A DNA stretch of 64,000 nucleotides, taken from Embleya sp049739465. GTDB lineage: Bacteria; Actinomycetota; Actinomycetes; Streptomycetales; Streptomycetaceae. Under the pieces are notes generated by a model. That model searched no databases. It was not told the DNA's origin and saw only the letters and a list, made by a program, of their open reading frames with translations. Shown piece by piece: positions 52,111 through 60,839 of the stretch. How positions within the stretch are numbered: position 1 is the stretch's first letter; every line of letters begins with the position of its first letter. The position numbers were made by a program, and so were the translations under genes. The DNA lies in the NCBI RefSeq assembly GCF_049739465.1, contig NZ_JBMHHY010000001.1, positions 1-64,000 on the forward strand, in the 5' to 3' direction.

Positions 52111-53553
52111 GTGACGACCTTCGTCGACCGCGTCGTGCTGCACGTTGCGGCGGGTAACGGGGGCCACGGCGTGGCCTCCGTCCACCGGGAGAAGTTCAAG
52201 CCGCTCGGCGGCCCCGACGGCGGCAACGGTGGCCGGGGCGGCGATGTCACGCTGGTCGTCGACGCCAACACCACCACGCTGCTCGAGTACCACCACTCGC
52301 CGCACCGCAAGGCCACCAACGGCAAGCCCGGCGGCGGCGCCAACCGGACCGGCCCCGCCGGCGCGGACGTCGTCCTCGCGGTGCCGGACGGCACGGTGGT
52401 CAAGCGTCTGCTGCCCAATGGCGACGAGGAATTCGTCGAGGACCTGGTCGGCAACGGTGTCAGCTACGTGATCGCCCAGGGCGGTCGCGGCGGCCTGGGC
52501 AACGCCGCGCTGGCCTCGCCGCGCCGCAAGGCCCCCGGCTTCGCGCTGCTCGGCGAGCCCGGCGAGGCCGGCGACTTCGTCCTCGAACTCAAGACCGTCG
52601 CCGATGTCGCGCTGGTGGGCTATCCCAGCGCCGGCAAGTCCTCGCTGATCGCCACACTCAGCGCCGCGCGGCCCAAGATCGCCGACTACCCGTTCACCAC
52701 CCTCGTGCCGAACCTGGGCGTGGTCACCGCCGGCGACGTGGTCTACACCGTCGCCGACGTACCCGGACTGATCCCCGGCGCGAGCGAGGGCAAGGGCCTG
52801 GGCCTGGAGTTCCTGCGGCACGTCGAGCGCTGCAAGGCGCTCGTGCACGTGCTCGACTGCGCGACCCTCGAGCCCGGCCGCGACCCGATCAGCGACCTGG
52901 ACACGATCGAGGCCGAGCTGAAGGCGTACGGCGGCCTGGAGGACCGGCCGCGGATGGTCGCGCTGAACAAGATCGACGTGCCCGACGGCAACGACCTGGC
53001 CGACCTGGTCAAGGCCGAGCTGGAGGCGCGCGGGCTCCAGGTGTTCGCGGTCTCCGCGGTCAGCCGGGCGGGGCTGCGCGAGTTGTCCTTCGCGATGGCC
53101 GCCCAGGTGCAGGGCGCGCGGGACGCGGCGCCGGCGCCGGAGGCGACCCGGATCGTGCTGCGGCCGACCGCGGTCGACGACAGCGGCTTCACCGTCACCC
53201 GCCGGGACGAGGCGTTCATCGTGCGCGGCGCCAAGCCCGAACGTTGGGTGCGGCAGACCGACTTCAGCAACGACGAGGCGGTGGGCTACCTGGCCGACCG
53301 GCTCGCCCGGCTCGGCGTCGAGGAGGCGCTGTGGTCGGCCGGCGCGGTCCCCGGGGCCGAGGTGGTCATCGGCGACGACGTCACCGGCGTGGTCTTCGAC
53401 TGGGAGCCCACCGTCGCGGCCGGCGCCGAGATGCTGGGTCGACGCGGCGAGGACCACCGCCTGCAGACGCACCGTCCGGCGGTGGACAAGCGGCGCGAGC
53501 GCGAGGCGATCGAGACGCAGTACGAGGAGTTCGATCCGTTCTCGGACTCCTGA
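52111..53553 (+). CDS. obgE: GTPase Obg/CgtA
   Basis: An essential GTPase in ribosome assembly and, in streptomycetes, differentiation. The 480-residue protein has the glycine-rich Obg fold (HVAAGNGGHGVASVHREKF), the G domain with P-loop GYPSAGKSS (170-178), VADVPGLIPGASEGKGLG, and NKID, and a C-terminal OCT domain (TRRDEAFIVRGAKPERWV). The GTG start follows GAGGAGG. proB follows after about 100 bp. Confidence 0.97.
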   Translation: MTTFVDRVVLHVAAGNGGHGVASVHREKFKPLGGPDGGNGGRGGDVTLVVDANTTTLLEYHHSPHRKATNGKPGGGANRTGPAGADVVLAVPDGTVVKRLLPNGDEEFVEDLVGNGVSYVIAQGGRGGLGNAALASPRRKAPGFALLGEPGEAGDFVLELKTVADVALVGYPSAGKSSLIATLSAARPKIADYPFTTLVPNLGVVTAGDVVYTVADVPGLIPGASEGKGLGLEFLRHVERCKALVHVLDCATLEPGRDPISDLDTIEAELKAYGGLEDRPRMVALNKIDVPDGNDLADLVKAELEARGLQVFAVSAVSRAGLRELSFAMAAQVQGARDAAPAPEATRIVLRPTAVDDSGFTVTRRDEAFIVRGAKPERWVRQTDFSNDEAVGYLADRLARLGVEEALWSAGAVPGAEVVIGDDVTGVVFDWEPTVAAGAEMLGRRGEDHRLQTHRPAVDKRREREAIETQYEEFDPFSDS

Positions 53554-53655
53554 GCGTGCCGGTGCTCCCGGGGCGTCGACGGTGTTGTGTCGACGGCTTC
53601 GGGAGCGCCGCCGGGCGGGACGACGGTGACGGTCGACCGGAAGGCGGGGCCTGAA

Positions 53656-54792
53656 GTGAGCGGTGGGGCCGGCACGGCGCGCGAGGACGTGACCTCGGCG
53701 CGTCGGATCGTGGTCAAGGTCGGATCGTCCTCGTTGACGACCGCACAGGGCGGCCTGGACGCGGACCGCGTGGACGCCCTCGTGGACGTGATAGCGGCCA
53801 AGCGGGTCGAGGGGGTCGAGGTCGTCCTGGTCTCCTCCGGCGCGATCGCCGCCGGCCTGGCCCCGCTCGGCCTGGCCCGCCGACCGCGCGATCTGGCCAC
53901 CCAGCAGGCCGCCGCGAGCGTCGGTCAGGGGCTCCTGGTGGCCCGCTACACCGCCTCCTTCGCGCGCTACGGCCTGCGGGTGGGCCAGGTGCTGCTGACC
54001 GTCGACGACGTCACCCGGCGGGCGCACTACCGCAACGCCTACAACACGCTGGACAAGCTGCTCGCGATGGGCACCGTGCCGGTGGTCAACGAGAACGACA
54101 CGGTGGCCACCGAGGAGATCCGGTTCGGCGACAACGACCGACTCGCGGCCCTGGTCGCGCACGTCGTGCACGCCGACCTGCTGGTGCTGCTGTCCGACGT
54201 GGCCGGGCTCTACGACGGCGATCCGGCCAAGTCGACGTCGTCGCGGGTGCCTTCGGTGCGTGGACCCGAGGATCTCGAAGGCATCGAGATCGGCAAGGCG
54301 GGCAAGGCCGGTCTGGGTACCGGCGGCATGGTGACCAAGGTCGAGGCGGCGGGCATCGCCACCTCCGCGGGCATCCCCGTGGTGCTCACCGCGGCCCGCT
54401 TCGCGGCCGACGCGCTGGCCGGCAAGGACACCGGAACACTCTTCCACCGCACCGGAGTTCGCACCGCCGACCGGCTGCTGTGGCTGGCCCACGCGAGCAC
54501 CGCGCGCGGTCGGCTGACGCTGGATCCGGGCGCCGTCCGGGCGGTCCGCGAGCGGCACAGTTCGCTGCTGCCCGCCGGGATCACCGGTGTCCAGGGCGGT
54601 TTCGTCGCCGGCGATCCGGTGGACCTGGTTGACGAAAACGGTCACATCGTGGCCCGCGGACTGGTCAACTTTGATGCGAAGGAACTGCCGGGCCTGTTCG
54701 GGCGATCGACTCGGGAGTTGGCCCGGGAGTTGGGTCCGGCCTACGAGCGCGAGGTCGTCCACCGCGACGACCTGGTGCTGCTGCGCCGCTGA
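53656..54792 (+). CDS. proB: glutamate 5-kinase
   Basis: The first step of proline synthesis, ATP-dependent phosphorylation of glutamate. The 378-residue protein has IVVKVGSSSLTT, VSSGAIAAG, VVNENDTVATEEI and GTGGMVTKVEAA, followed by a C-terminal PUA domain (LPAGITGVQGGFVAGDPVDL). The GTG of VSGGAGTAR was chosen because the upstream frame (open to 53587) is low-complexity. proA lies about 6 kb downstream, with three other genes and a ligase between them. Confidence 0.95.
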   Translation: MSGGAGTAREDVTSARRIVVKVGSSSLTTAQGGLDADRVDALVDVIAAKRVEGVEVVLVSSGAIAAGLAPLGLARRPRDLATQQAAASVGQGLLVARYTASFARYGLRVGQVLLTVDDVTRRAHYRNAYNTLDKLLAMGTVPVVNENDTVATEEIRFGDNDRLAALVAHVVHADLLVLLSDVAGLYDGDPAKSTSSRVPSVRGPEDLEGIEIGKAGKAGLGTGGMVTKVEAAGIATSAGIPVVLTAARFAADALAGKDTGTLFHRTGVRTADRLLWLAHASTARGRLTLDPGAVRAVRERHSSLLPAGITGVQGGFVAGDPVDLVDENGHIVARGLVNFDAKELPGLFGRSTRELARELGPAYEREVVHRDDLVLLRR

Positions 54793-54837
54793 GCGACGTC
54801 CACGGAAGATCAGCAGCTCGCCGACGGGAGGCCGGCC

Positions 54838-55224
54838 GTGCCGGAGCGTGGGGACCGCCCCTGGGGAAACGTGGAACACGACGGCGCGGGCCGGATGTGG
54901 CACATCACGCTGACCCTGGCCGGCAAGCCGGGTGACCCCGAGGACGTGCGGCGGGCGTTGGAACGGCTCGCCCACGAACACCCCTTCCTGCTCGCCGGTC
55001 GCTACGCGGCCGACCACGCGGAGGTGCGGTACTGGGAGGAGGCGCCCAACCTGCACGACGCGGCGGCGATCGCACTGCGCCTGTGGGGCGAGCATCGACA
55101 GAGCGCCGGACTGCCGCCGTGGGAGCTGATCGGGCTCGAGGTGGTGGACCGGGCCACCTACCAGAAGCGGGCCGGGGCGCCCGCTCCGCTGCCGGTCCAG
55201 CCGGGGCGGGTGCAGCCGTTCTGA
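54838..55224 (+). CDS. conserved hypothetical protein between proB and proA
   Basis: A 128-residue soluble protein beginning VPERGDRPWGNVEHDGAGRM. It has two predicted helix-strand units (DPEDVRRALERLAHEHPFLL and NLHDAAAIALRLWGEHRQSA) and ends in a Pro-rich tail. A small protein in this position is conserved in streptomycetes as far as I recall. It has no catalytic motif I recognise. GACGGGAGG lies just upstream of the GTG. Confidence 0.75.
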   Translation: MPERGDRPWGNVEHDGAGRMWHITLTLAGKPGDPEDVRRALERLAHEHPFLLAGRYAADHAEVRYWEEAPNLHDAAAIALRLWGEHRQSAGLPPWELIGLEVVDRATYQKRAGAPAPLPVQPGRVQPF

Positions 55225-55296
55225 CCTGCTGACGGGTGTCCGAGCGGCGAATAATCCGTGGCCCCGAAGCCGCTCCCGGGTTAGCGTCGCGACACC

Positions 55297-57093
55297 ATGC
55301 GTACGTTCCCTGTCGCCGACCCCGGCGATCCCGACATCCGATCGGCGGGCCGATACCTCACCTGGATCGCGGCCCGCAACCGCAGGACGATCGGCATGGG
55401 CGTGCTGTGGGCGTCGGTGTGGATGGTCGCCCAGGCGCTGATGCCCGCCGCCATCGGTCGCGCGATCGACGCGATCGAGACCCGGGACCAGGACGGCCTG
55501 TTCGCGTGGTCCGGCGTGTTGTTCGGGCTCGCCGTGCTGATCGGGTTCACCGGCATCATGCGCCATCGCAACGCGCTCACGAACTTCCTGGACGGCGCGT
55601 TTCGCACGATCCAGCTGGTCACCGCCAAGGCCGCCCGACTCGGTGCGGTGCTGCAGCGCCGGATCGCCTCCGGCGAGGTGGTCGGCATCGGCACCTCGGA
55701 CGTGGACGGGATCGGCCATCTGCTGGACATCACCGCGCGCGGCTTCGCGTCGGTGATCACGCTCGGTGTGGTCGCGGTGGTGCTGCTGCACATGTCGGTG
55801 CCGCTCGGTCTGCTCGTGCTGATCGGCGTACCGCTGCTGATGGGCCTGGTCTCGTTGCTGCTGCGACCGTTGCACCGACGGCAGAACGCCTACCGCGATC
55901 TGCAGGCGGCGCTTGCCGACCGGGCCGTGGACATCGCGTCCGGACTGCGGGTGCTGCGCGGGATCGGCGGGGAGCGTACCTTCGGCACCCGCTACCGCCG
56001 CGAGTCGCAGGAGCTGCGGGGGGCCGGGGTACGTACCGCCCGGGTCGAATCGTGGTTGGAGGCCGCGCAGTTCCTGGTGCCCGGCTTCTTCGTGGCGTTC
56101 GGTACCTGGTTGGCCGCCCGGTTCGCCCTGGACGGCCGATTGACGGTCGGTCAGGTGGTGTCCTTCTACGGCTACGCGGCGTTCCTGGTGGTTCCGCTGT
56201 CCACCCTCACCGAGGCCGCCGACCGGGTCGTGCGCGGCCATGTCGCGGCCCGGCGGGTGATTCGGGTGCTCGCCCTGGAACCGGGTGTCACCGAAGTTGC
56301 CGAGCCCGCCGCGTGGCCGCCGCCCGGCGATCTGCTGGATCGGCGCTCGGGTCTGCTGGTCCGGCCCGGCACGCTGCTCGGGATCGCCTGCGAGGACCCG
56401 CAGGACGCGCCCGCGTTGGCCGATCGACTCGGTCGGTACGAGGACGCCGACGTGCTCTACGGCGAGGTGCCGCTGGCCGAGCTCGCGCTGGCCGACGTGC
56501 GCGAGCGGATCCTGGTCGCGCATCACGACGCCGGGCTGTTCGCCGGGCCGCTGCGGCGTGAACTGACGCCTGGGGGCGGGGAGTCGGTCGCTCTCGCGGA
56601 GGCGGTGCGGGTGGCCTGCGCGGAGGACGTGATCGACGCGCTGGATGGTGGACTGGACGCCGAGATCGCGGCGCGTGGGCGGGAGTTCTCCGGTGGGCAG
56701 GTGCAACGCCTGCGACTGGTACGGGTGTTGGTCGCCGATCCGCAGACGCTCGTGCTGATCGAGCCGACCAGCGCGGTGGACGCGCACACCGAGGCCCGGA
56801 TCGCGGACCGGCTCGCCGCGCATCGGCGGGGTCGGACCACGGTCGTGGCGACCACGAGTCCGCTGGTGCTGGACACGATGGACGAGGTCGCCTACGTCGC
56901 GGACGGGAAGGTCATGGCGGTCGGCTCGCACCGCGAACTGCTGGCCGGGGAACCGGGGTACGCCGCGTTGGTCACCCGGGTCGACGAGGACGAGGGTGCG
57001 ACCGAGGCCGAGGGCGCGAGCGAGGACGAAACAGCGGACGAAACCGGGGACGAAACCGGGGACGAGTTCGAGAACGAGGAGGCGGCCCGGTGA
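55297..57093 (+). CDS. ABC exporter subunit with degenerate nucleotide site
   Basis: A 598-residue fused membrane/ATPase subunit. Six hydrophobic helices lie in the first roughly 310 residues. In the ATPase domain there is no Walker A: the expected place reads GTLLGIACEDPQDAPALADR. Walker B has LVLIEPTSAVD, where Ile replaces the catalytic-site Asp. The signature FSGGQ is intact. It ends in an acidic tail (DETADETGDETGDEFENEE). Its stop overlaps the partner's GTG (GTGA). It must work as a heterodimer with the next gene product. Substrate unknown. Confidence 0.9.
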   Translation: MRTFPVADPGDPDIRSAGRYLTWIAARNRRTIGMGVLWASVWMVAQALMPAAIGRAIDAIETRDQDGLFAWSGVLFGLAVLIGFTGIMRHRNALTNFLDGAFRTIQLVTAKAARLGAVLQRRIASGEVVGIGTSDVDGIGHLLDITARGFASVITLGVVAVVLLHMSVPLGLLVLIGVPLLMGLVSLLLRPLHRRQNAYRDLQAALADRAVDIASGLRVLRGIGGERTFGTRYRRESQELRGAGVRTARVESWLEAAQFLVPGFFVAFGTWLAARFALDGRLTVGQVVSFYGYAAFLVVPLSTLTEAADRVVRGHVAARRVIRVLALEPGVTEVAEPAAWPPPGDLLDRRSGLLVRPGTLLGIACEDPQDAPALADRLGRYEDADVLYGEVPLAELALADVRERILVAHHDAGLFAGPLRRELTPGGGESVALAEAVRVACAEDVIDALDGGLDAEIAARGREFSGGQVQRLRLVRVLVADPQTLVLIEPTSAVDAHTEARIADRLAAHRRGRTTVVATTSPLVLDTMDEVAYVADGKVMAVGSHRELLAGEPGYAALVTRVDEDEGATEAEGASEDETADETGDETGDEFENEEAAR

Positions 57094-58829
57094 GTGCGCG
57101 GGAGTTGTTGCCGATCGCGCCGGCCGCCGAGGTCGGTCGGCATGCCGTGCGGCTGTTGCGCGAACGGCGTCGCGATCTGGTCCTGACGGTCGGGCTGTAC
57201 GCGCTCGCGGCGGTGGCCGGGCTGGTCGCCCCCCGGTTGCTCGGGGCGCTGATCGAGGAGGTGCGGGAGGGGGGTTCGAGCGGGACGGTCGACCTGCTCG
57301 GCCTCGGCATCGGGGGTGCGCTGCTGCTGCAGGCGCTGATCGTGCGGCAGGCGGCGGTGGCCGCCGCGCGGCTCGGCGAGGGTCTGCTGGCCCAGGTGCG
57401 CGAGGAGTTCGTGGACCGGATCCTGAACCTGCCGCTGTCCACGGTCGAGCGGGCCGGCACCGGCGATCTGCTCGGGCGGGCCAACCGCGACGTGGCCGCG
57501 ATGTCGCGGACCGCGCGGCGGGCGGTGCCGTCCGTCCTGGTGGCCACCGTGACGATCGTGTTCACGTTCGCAGGGCTGCTGTTGCTCAATCCGCTGCTCG
57601 TGCTGCCGCTGCTGGTCACGTTGCCGTTGCTGATCCCGTGCACGTACTGGTATCTGCGTCGGGCGCCGGCCGGCTATCTGCGGGAGATCGCGGCGTGGGC
57701 ACAGGTGACGGACTCGCTCGCGGAGACGGTGGAGGGGTCGCGTACGGTCGAGGCGCTTCGGCTGGCCGAGCGTCGGAAGCGGCGTGGCGACGAGGATGTC
57801 GCGGAGGCGTACGCGGCGGAGCGGTACACGTTGTGGCTGCGGACGATCTGGTATCCGTCGATCGACTTCGGCTACGGGCTGCCGGTGGTGGCCACCACGC
57901 TGTTCGGCGGGTGGGCCTATCTGCACGGGTGGGCCTCGCTGGGTGAGGTCGCGACGGCGGTGCTGTATGTGCAGCTGATCATCGGGCCGATGGACGAGTT
58001 GATGGATCTGCTGGACGAGGTGCAGATCTCCGGCGCGTCGCTGGCCCGACTGCTCGGGGTGGCCGATGTGGCCTCCGATCGCGAACCCACGGACGCTCGG
58101 CCGGTGGACGAGACGCTGACGGCGCGTGATGTGCGGTTCGCCTATGCGGGGGGCCGTGAGGTGTTGCACGGGATCGACCTGACGATTCGGCCGGGGGAGC
58201 GGATCGCGGTGGTGGGGCCCAGTGGGGCCGGGAAGTCCACGCTGGGGCGGTTGTTGGCCGGGGTCAACGCGCCGACGTCCGGTGAGGTGGCGGTGGGTGG
58301 GGTGCCGCTGGTGGGCCTGCCGATGGACGAACTGCGTGGGCGGGTGGCATTGGTGACGCAGGAGCATCACGTCTTTCGGGGCACGTTGCGGGACAACCTG
58401 TTGCTGGCGCGTGCGGACGCGTCGGACGAGGCGATACTCGACGCGCTTCGGGCGGTGGACGCGGACTGGGTGGCGGCGTTGCCGTCTGGTGTGGATACCG
58501 AAGTGGGGCCCAAGGGCCATGAGTTGACGGCGCCTCAGGCGCAACAGCTGGCGCTGGCACGGTTGGTGCTGGCGGATCCGGACACCCTGGTCCTGGACGA
58601 GGCCACGTCGTTGATCGATCCTCGGGCGGCTCGGCATCTGGAGCGGTCGTTGGGGGCGGTGATCTCGGGGCGGACGGTGATTGCGATCGCGCACCGGTTG
58701 TATACGGCGCACGATGCGGATCGTGTTGCGGTGGTGGAAGGCGGGCGGATCACCGAGTTGGGGAGTCATCGGGAACTGATTGCGGCGTCCGGTGCGTATG
58801 CTGCGCTTTGGCGGTCTTGGCATGGGTGA
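57090..58829 (+). CDS. ABC exporter subunit, catalytic partner
   Basis: A 579-residue half-transporter with six membrane helices, then an ATPase domain. It has intact Walker A GPSGAGKST, Q-loop VTQEHHVF, Walker B LVLDEATSLID and H-loop AHR. The signature is degenerate: LTAPQ instead of LSGGQ. With the previous subunit this leaves one complete ATP site (this Walker A with the partner's FSGGQ) and one lacking both halves. It overlaps the previous gene by four bases. It could export a lipid, peptide or small molecule. Confidence 0.92.
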   Translation: MSARELLPIAPAAEVGRHAVRLLRERRRDLVLTVGLYALAAVAGLVAPRLLGALIEEVREGGSSGTVDLLGLGIGGALLLQALIVRQAAVAAARLGEGLLAQVREEFVDRILNLPLSTVERAGTGDLLGRANRDVAAMSRTARRAVPSVLVATVTIVFTFAGLLLLNPLLVLPLLVTLPLLIPCTYWYLRRAPAGYLREIAAWAQVTDSLAETVEGSRTVEALRLAERRKRRGDEDVAEAYAAERYTLWLRTIWYPSIDFGYGLPVVATTLFGGWAYLHGWASLGEVATAVLYVQLIIGPMDELMDLLDEVQISGASLARLLGVADVASDREPTDARPVDETLTARDVRFAYAGGREVLHGIDLTIRPGERIAVVGPSGAGKSTLGRLLAGVNAPTSGEVAVGGVPLVGLPMDELRGRVALVTQEHHVFRGTLRDNLLLARADASDEAILDALRAVDADWVAALPSGVDTEVGPKGHELTAPQAQQLALARLVLADPDTLVLDEATSLIDPRAARHLERSLGAVISGRTVIAIAHRLYTAHDADRVAVVEGGRITELGSHRELIAASGAYAALWRSWHG

Positions 58830-58841
58830 GCCGGCGGGTTT

Positions 58842-59153
58842 GGCCTCATGCGCCGGCCGGGCTGTTCGCCTCATGCGCCGGCGGGGCTGATTTTGGCCTC
58901 ATGCGCCGGCCGGGCTATTTGGCCTCAAGCCCCGGCCGGGCTGAGTGGCCTCAAACGCCGGCCGGGCTATTTGGCCTCAAACGCCGGCCGGGCTGGATTG
59001 GTTTGGCTGACCTTGGGTGTTGGTTGCGCTGGGGTGGCCTCAAGCGCCGGCCGGGCTGGATTTGTGCGGCTCACTTTGGGTGTTGGTTGCGCTGGGTTGG
59101 CCTCAAACGCCGGCCGGGCTGAGTGGTCTCAAGCGTCGGTCGGGCTGGATGTG
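58842..59153. repeat. nine-copy GCC(T/G)GGC-type intergenic repeat with 63-bp higher-order units
   Basis: The core CTCAAACGCCGGCCGGGCTG or a close variant occurs nine times. A longer 63-bp unit, including GACCTTGGGTGTTGGTTGCG, occurs at 58973-59035 and 59036-59098. A third copy at about 59126-59188 is the 3' end of the AMP-ligase gene. The gene's last codons therefore appear to be duplicated downstream. No gene lies in 58830-59128. Confidence 0.88.
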
Positions 59154-60712
59154 TGTGGCTCACCTTGGGTGTTGGCCGGCAGGGTTGCGTGTTGTTGGCG
59201 GAGTTGGCGTTTCAGGATTTTGCCGCTTGGGTTTTTGGGCAACGAGTCTGCGATTACTACGTATTTGGGGACTTTGAAGTTTGCCAGGTGGGTGCGGCAG
59301 TGGGTGATTGCCTCTTCCTGGGTGATTGAGTGGCCCGGGCGGGGGACTACCACCGCGGTTACGGCTTCTATCCAGTAGGGGTGGGGGATGCCGAAGACCG
59401 CGGCTTCCGCGATGGCCGGGTGGGTGTGCAGGGTTTCTTCCACCTCTCGGCTGGCGACGCTTTCGCCGCCGGTGTTGACCATGTCTTTTTTGCGGTCCAC
59501 GACGGTCAGGTAGCCCTCGGCGTCCAGTACGCCGAGGTCGCCGCTGTGGAACCAGCCGTTGCGGAAGGCTTCGGCGGTGCGGTCCGGGTCGTTCCAGTAG
59601 CCGAGCATGGTGTGTGGGCTTCGGTGCACGATCTCGCCGATTTCGCCGGGTGGCAGTGGGGTGTCGGTTTCGTCGACCACGGCGGTTGTCACGTTCAGGC
59701 CCGCGCGGCCGGCCGAACCGGCCTTTCGTTCCTGGTCGTCCGGGCCCAGGACGGTGGCCACCGGGGACATCTCGGTCTGGCCGTAGAAGTTGTACAGGCG
59801 CAACTCGGGTAGCCGGCGCCGGAGTTCGGCCAGTACTTCGACCGGCATCGCGGCGGCGCCGTAGTAGCCCCTGCGCAGGGAGGACAGGTCGCGGGTGTCG
59901 AAGTCCGGGTGGCGCAGCAGCGCGATCCAGATCGTCGGCGGGCAGAAGAGTTTGGTGGCCCGCTCGCGTTCGACGGTGGCAAGGAGCGTGGCCGGGTCGG
60001 GGGCGGGGAGGATGATCGAGGTCGCGCCCAGGTAGACGTCGGGCGTCAGGAAGCAGTGCAGTTGTGCGCAGTGGTAGAGCGGTAGGGCGTGGATTTCCAC
60101 GTCGTCCGCGGTCATCCCGCCGTCGATGATCGCCGTGGTGTATTGGGCGATCAGGTTGCGGCTGGTCATCACCGCGCCCTTGGGGCGGGACTCGGTGCCG
60201 GAGGTGTACATGATCTGGACCGGGTCGTCGTCGTCCAGGTCGAGGTCCGGGACGGGTCCGCCCTCGGCGAGCAGTGCGACGAGCGGCTCCCAACCCTCGA
60301 CGGCCGGCCCCAGCACCACGCGGAGCGCCTCGCGGCCGGCCAACGCGGCGTCGGCGGTGTCGGTCAGGTCGGGGCCGGCCAGTACGGCGGTCGCGCCCGC
60401 GTGGTCCAGGACGTAGCCCACCTCGGGCGCGGTGAGCATGAAGTTGACCGGCACCGAGATCGCGCCGAGCCGGGCCAGCGCGAAGTAGGCCACCACGAAG
60501 CCGTACGAGTTGCGGGCCAGTACCACCACCCGGTCGCCCTTGCCGATCCCGCGCGTGGCGAGCGCACCCGCGGCGCGTGATGCCGCGTCGTCGAGTTCGG
60601 CGTAGCTCTGCCGCACCTCGCCGGCCACGATCGCGAGCCGGTCCGGCCGGCGCGCGGCGGTGCGGGCGAGCAGGTCGGCGATACCGTGCCGGCGGGCCTG
60701 TACAGCGGTCAC
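59129..60712 (-). CDS. AMP-dependent acyl-CoA synthetase/ligase
   Basis: An ANL-superfamily enzyme that adenylates a carboxylate and transfers it to CoA; the 527-residue length suits a fatty or aryl acid ligase. It has YTSGTESRPKGAV (the A3 loop, with Glu-Ser where Thr-Gly is common), YNFYGQTEMSP, GWFHSGDLG, DRKKDMVNTGGESV and the C-terminal lysine motif PKNPSGKILKR. The GTG of VTAVQARRHG follows AGGAG. Its stop codon lies in the repeat array. It is transcribed away from proA. Confidence 0.93.
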   Translation of the reverse strand: MTAVQARRHGIADLLARTAARRPDRLAIVAGEVRQSYAELDDAASRAAGALATRGIGKGDRVVVLARNSYGFVVAYFALARLGAISVPVNFMLTAPEVGYVLDHAGATAVLAGPDLTDTADAALAGREALRVVLGPAVEGWEPLVALLAEGGPVPDLDLDDDDPVQIMYTSGTESRPKGAVMTSRNLIAQYTTAIIDGGMTADDVEIHALPLYHCAQLHCFLTPDVYLGATSIILPAPDPATLLATVERERATKLFCPPTIWIALLRHPDFDTRDLSSLRRGYYGAAAMPVEVLAELRRRLPELRLYNFYGQTEMSPVATVLGPDDQERKAGSAGRAGLNVTTAVVDETDTPLPPGEIGEIVHRSPHTMLGYWNDPDRTAEAFRNGWFHSGDLGVLDAEGYLTVVDRKKDMVNTGGESVASREVEETLHTHPAIAEAAVFGIPHPYWIEAVTAVVVPRPGHSITQEEAITHCRTHLANFKVPKYVVIADSLPKNPSGKILKRQLRQQHATLPANTQGEPHTSSPTDA

Positions 60713-60839
60713 CGATGGCTCCTTGCCTCGTCGAGTGCGCGGAGGCGACATTGTGTCCGGCGCGGACCTTCGGCGGAAGGTGTCTCGCCCGCTGAAATGC
60801 GCATGTCGAGCGCCGATTCGGCTGGGTAGGCTTGCCGGT

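Noticed and set aside
52039..56931. Very long open frame antisense to obgE-proB-ABC genes
   Set aside because: Low-complexity Arg/His/Gln-rich translation opposite well-supported genes; a GC-skew shadow. The same holds for long antisense frames at 30.7-34.6 kb and 47.6-51.3 kb.
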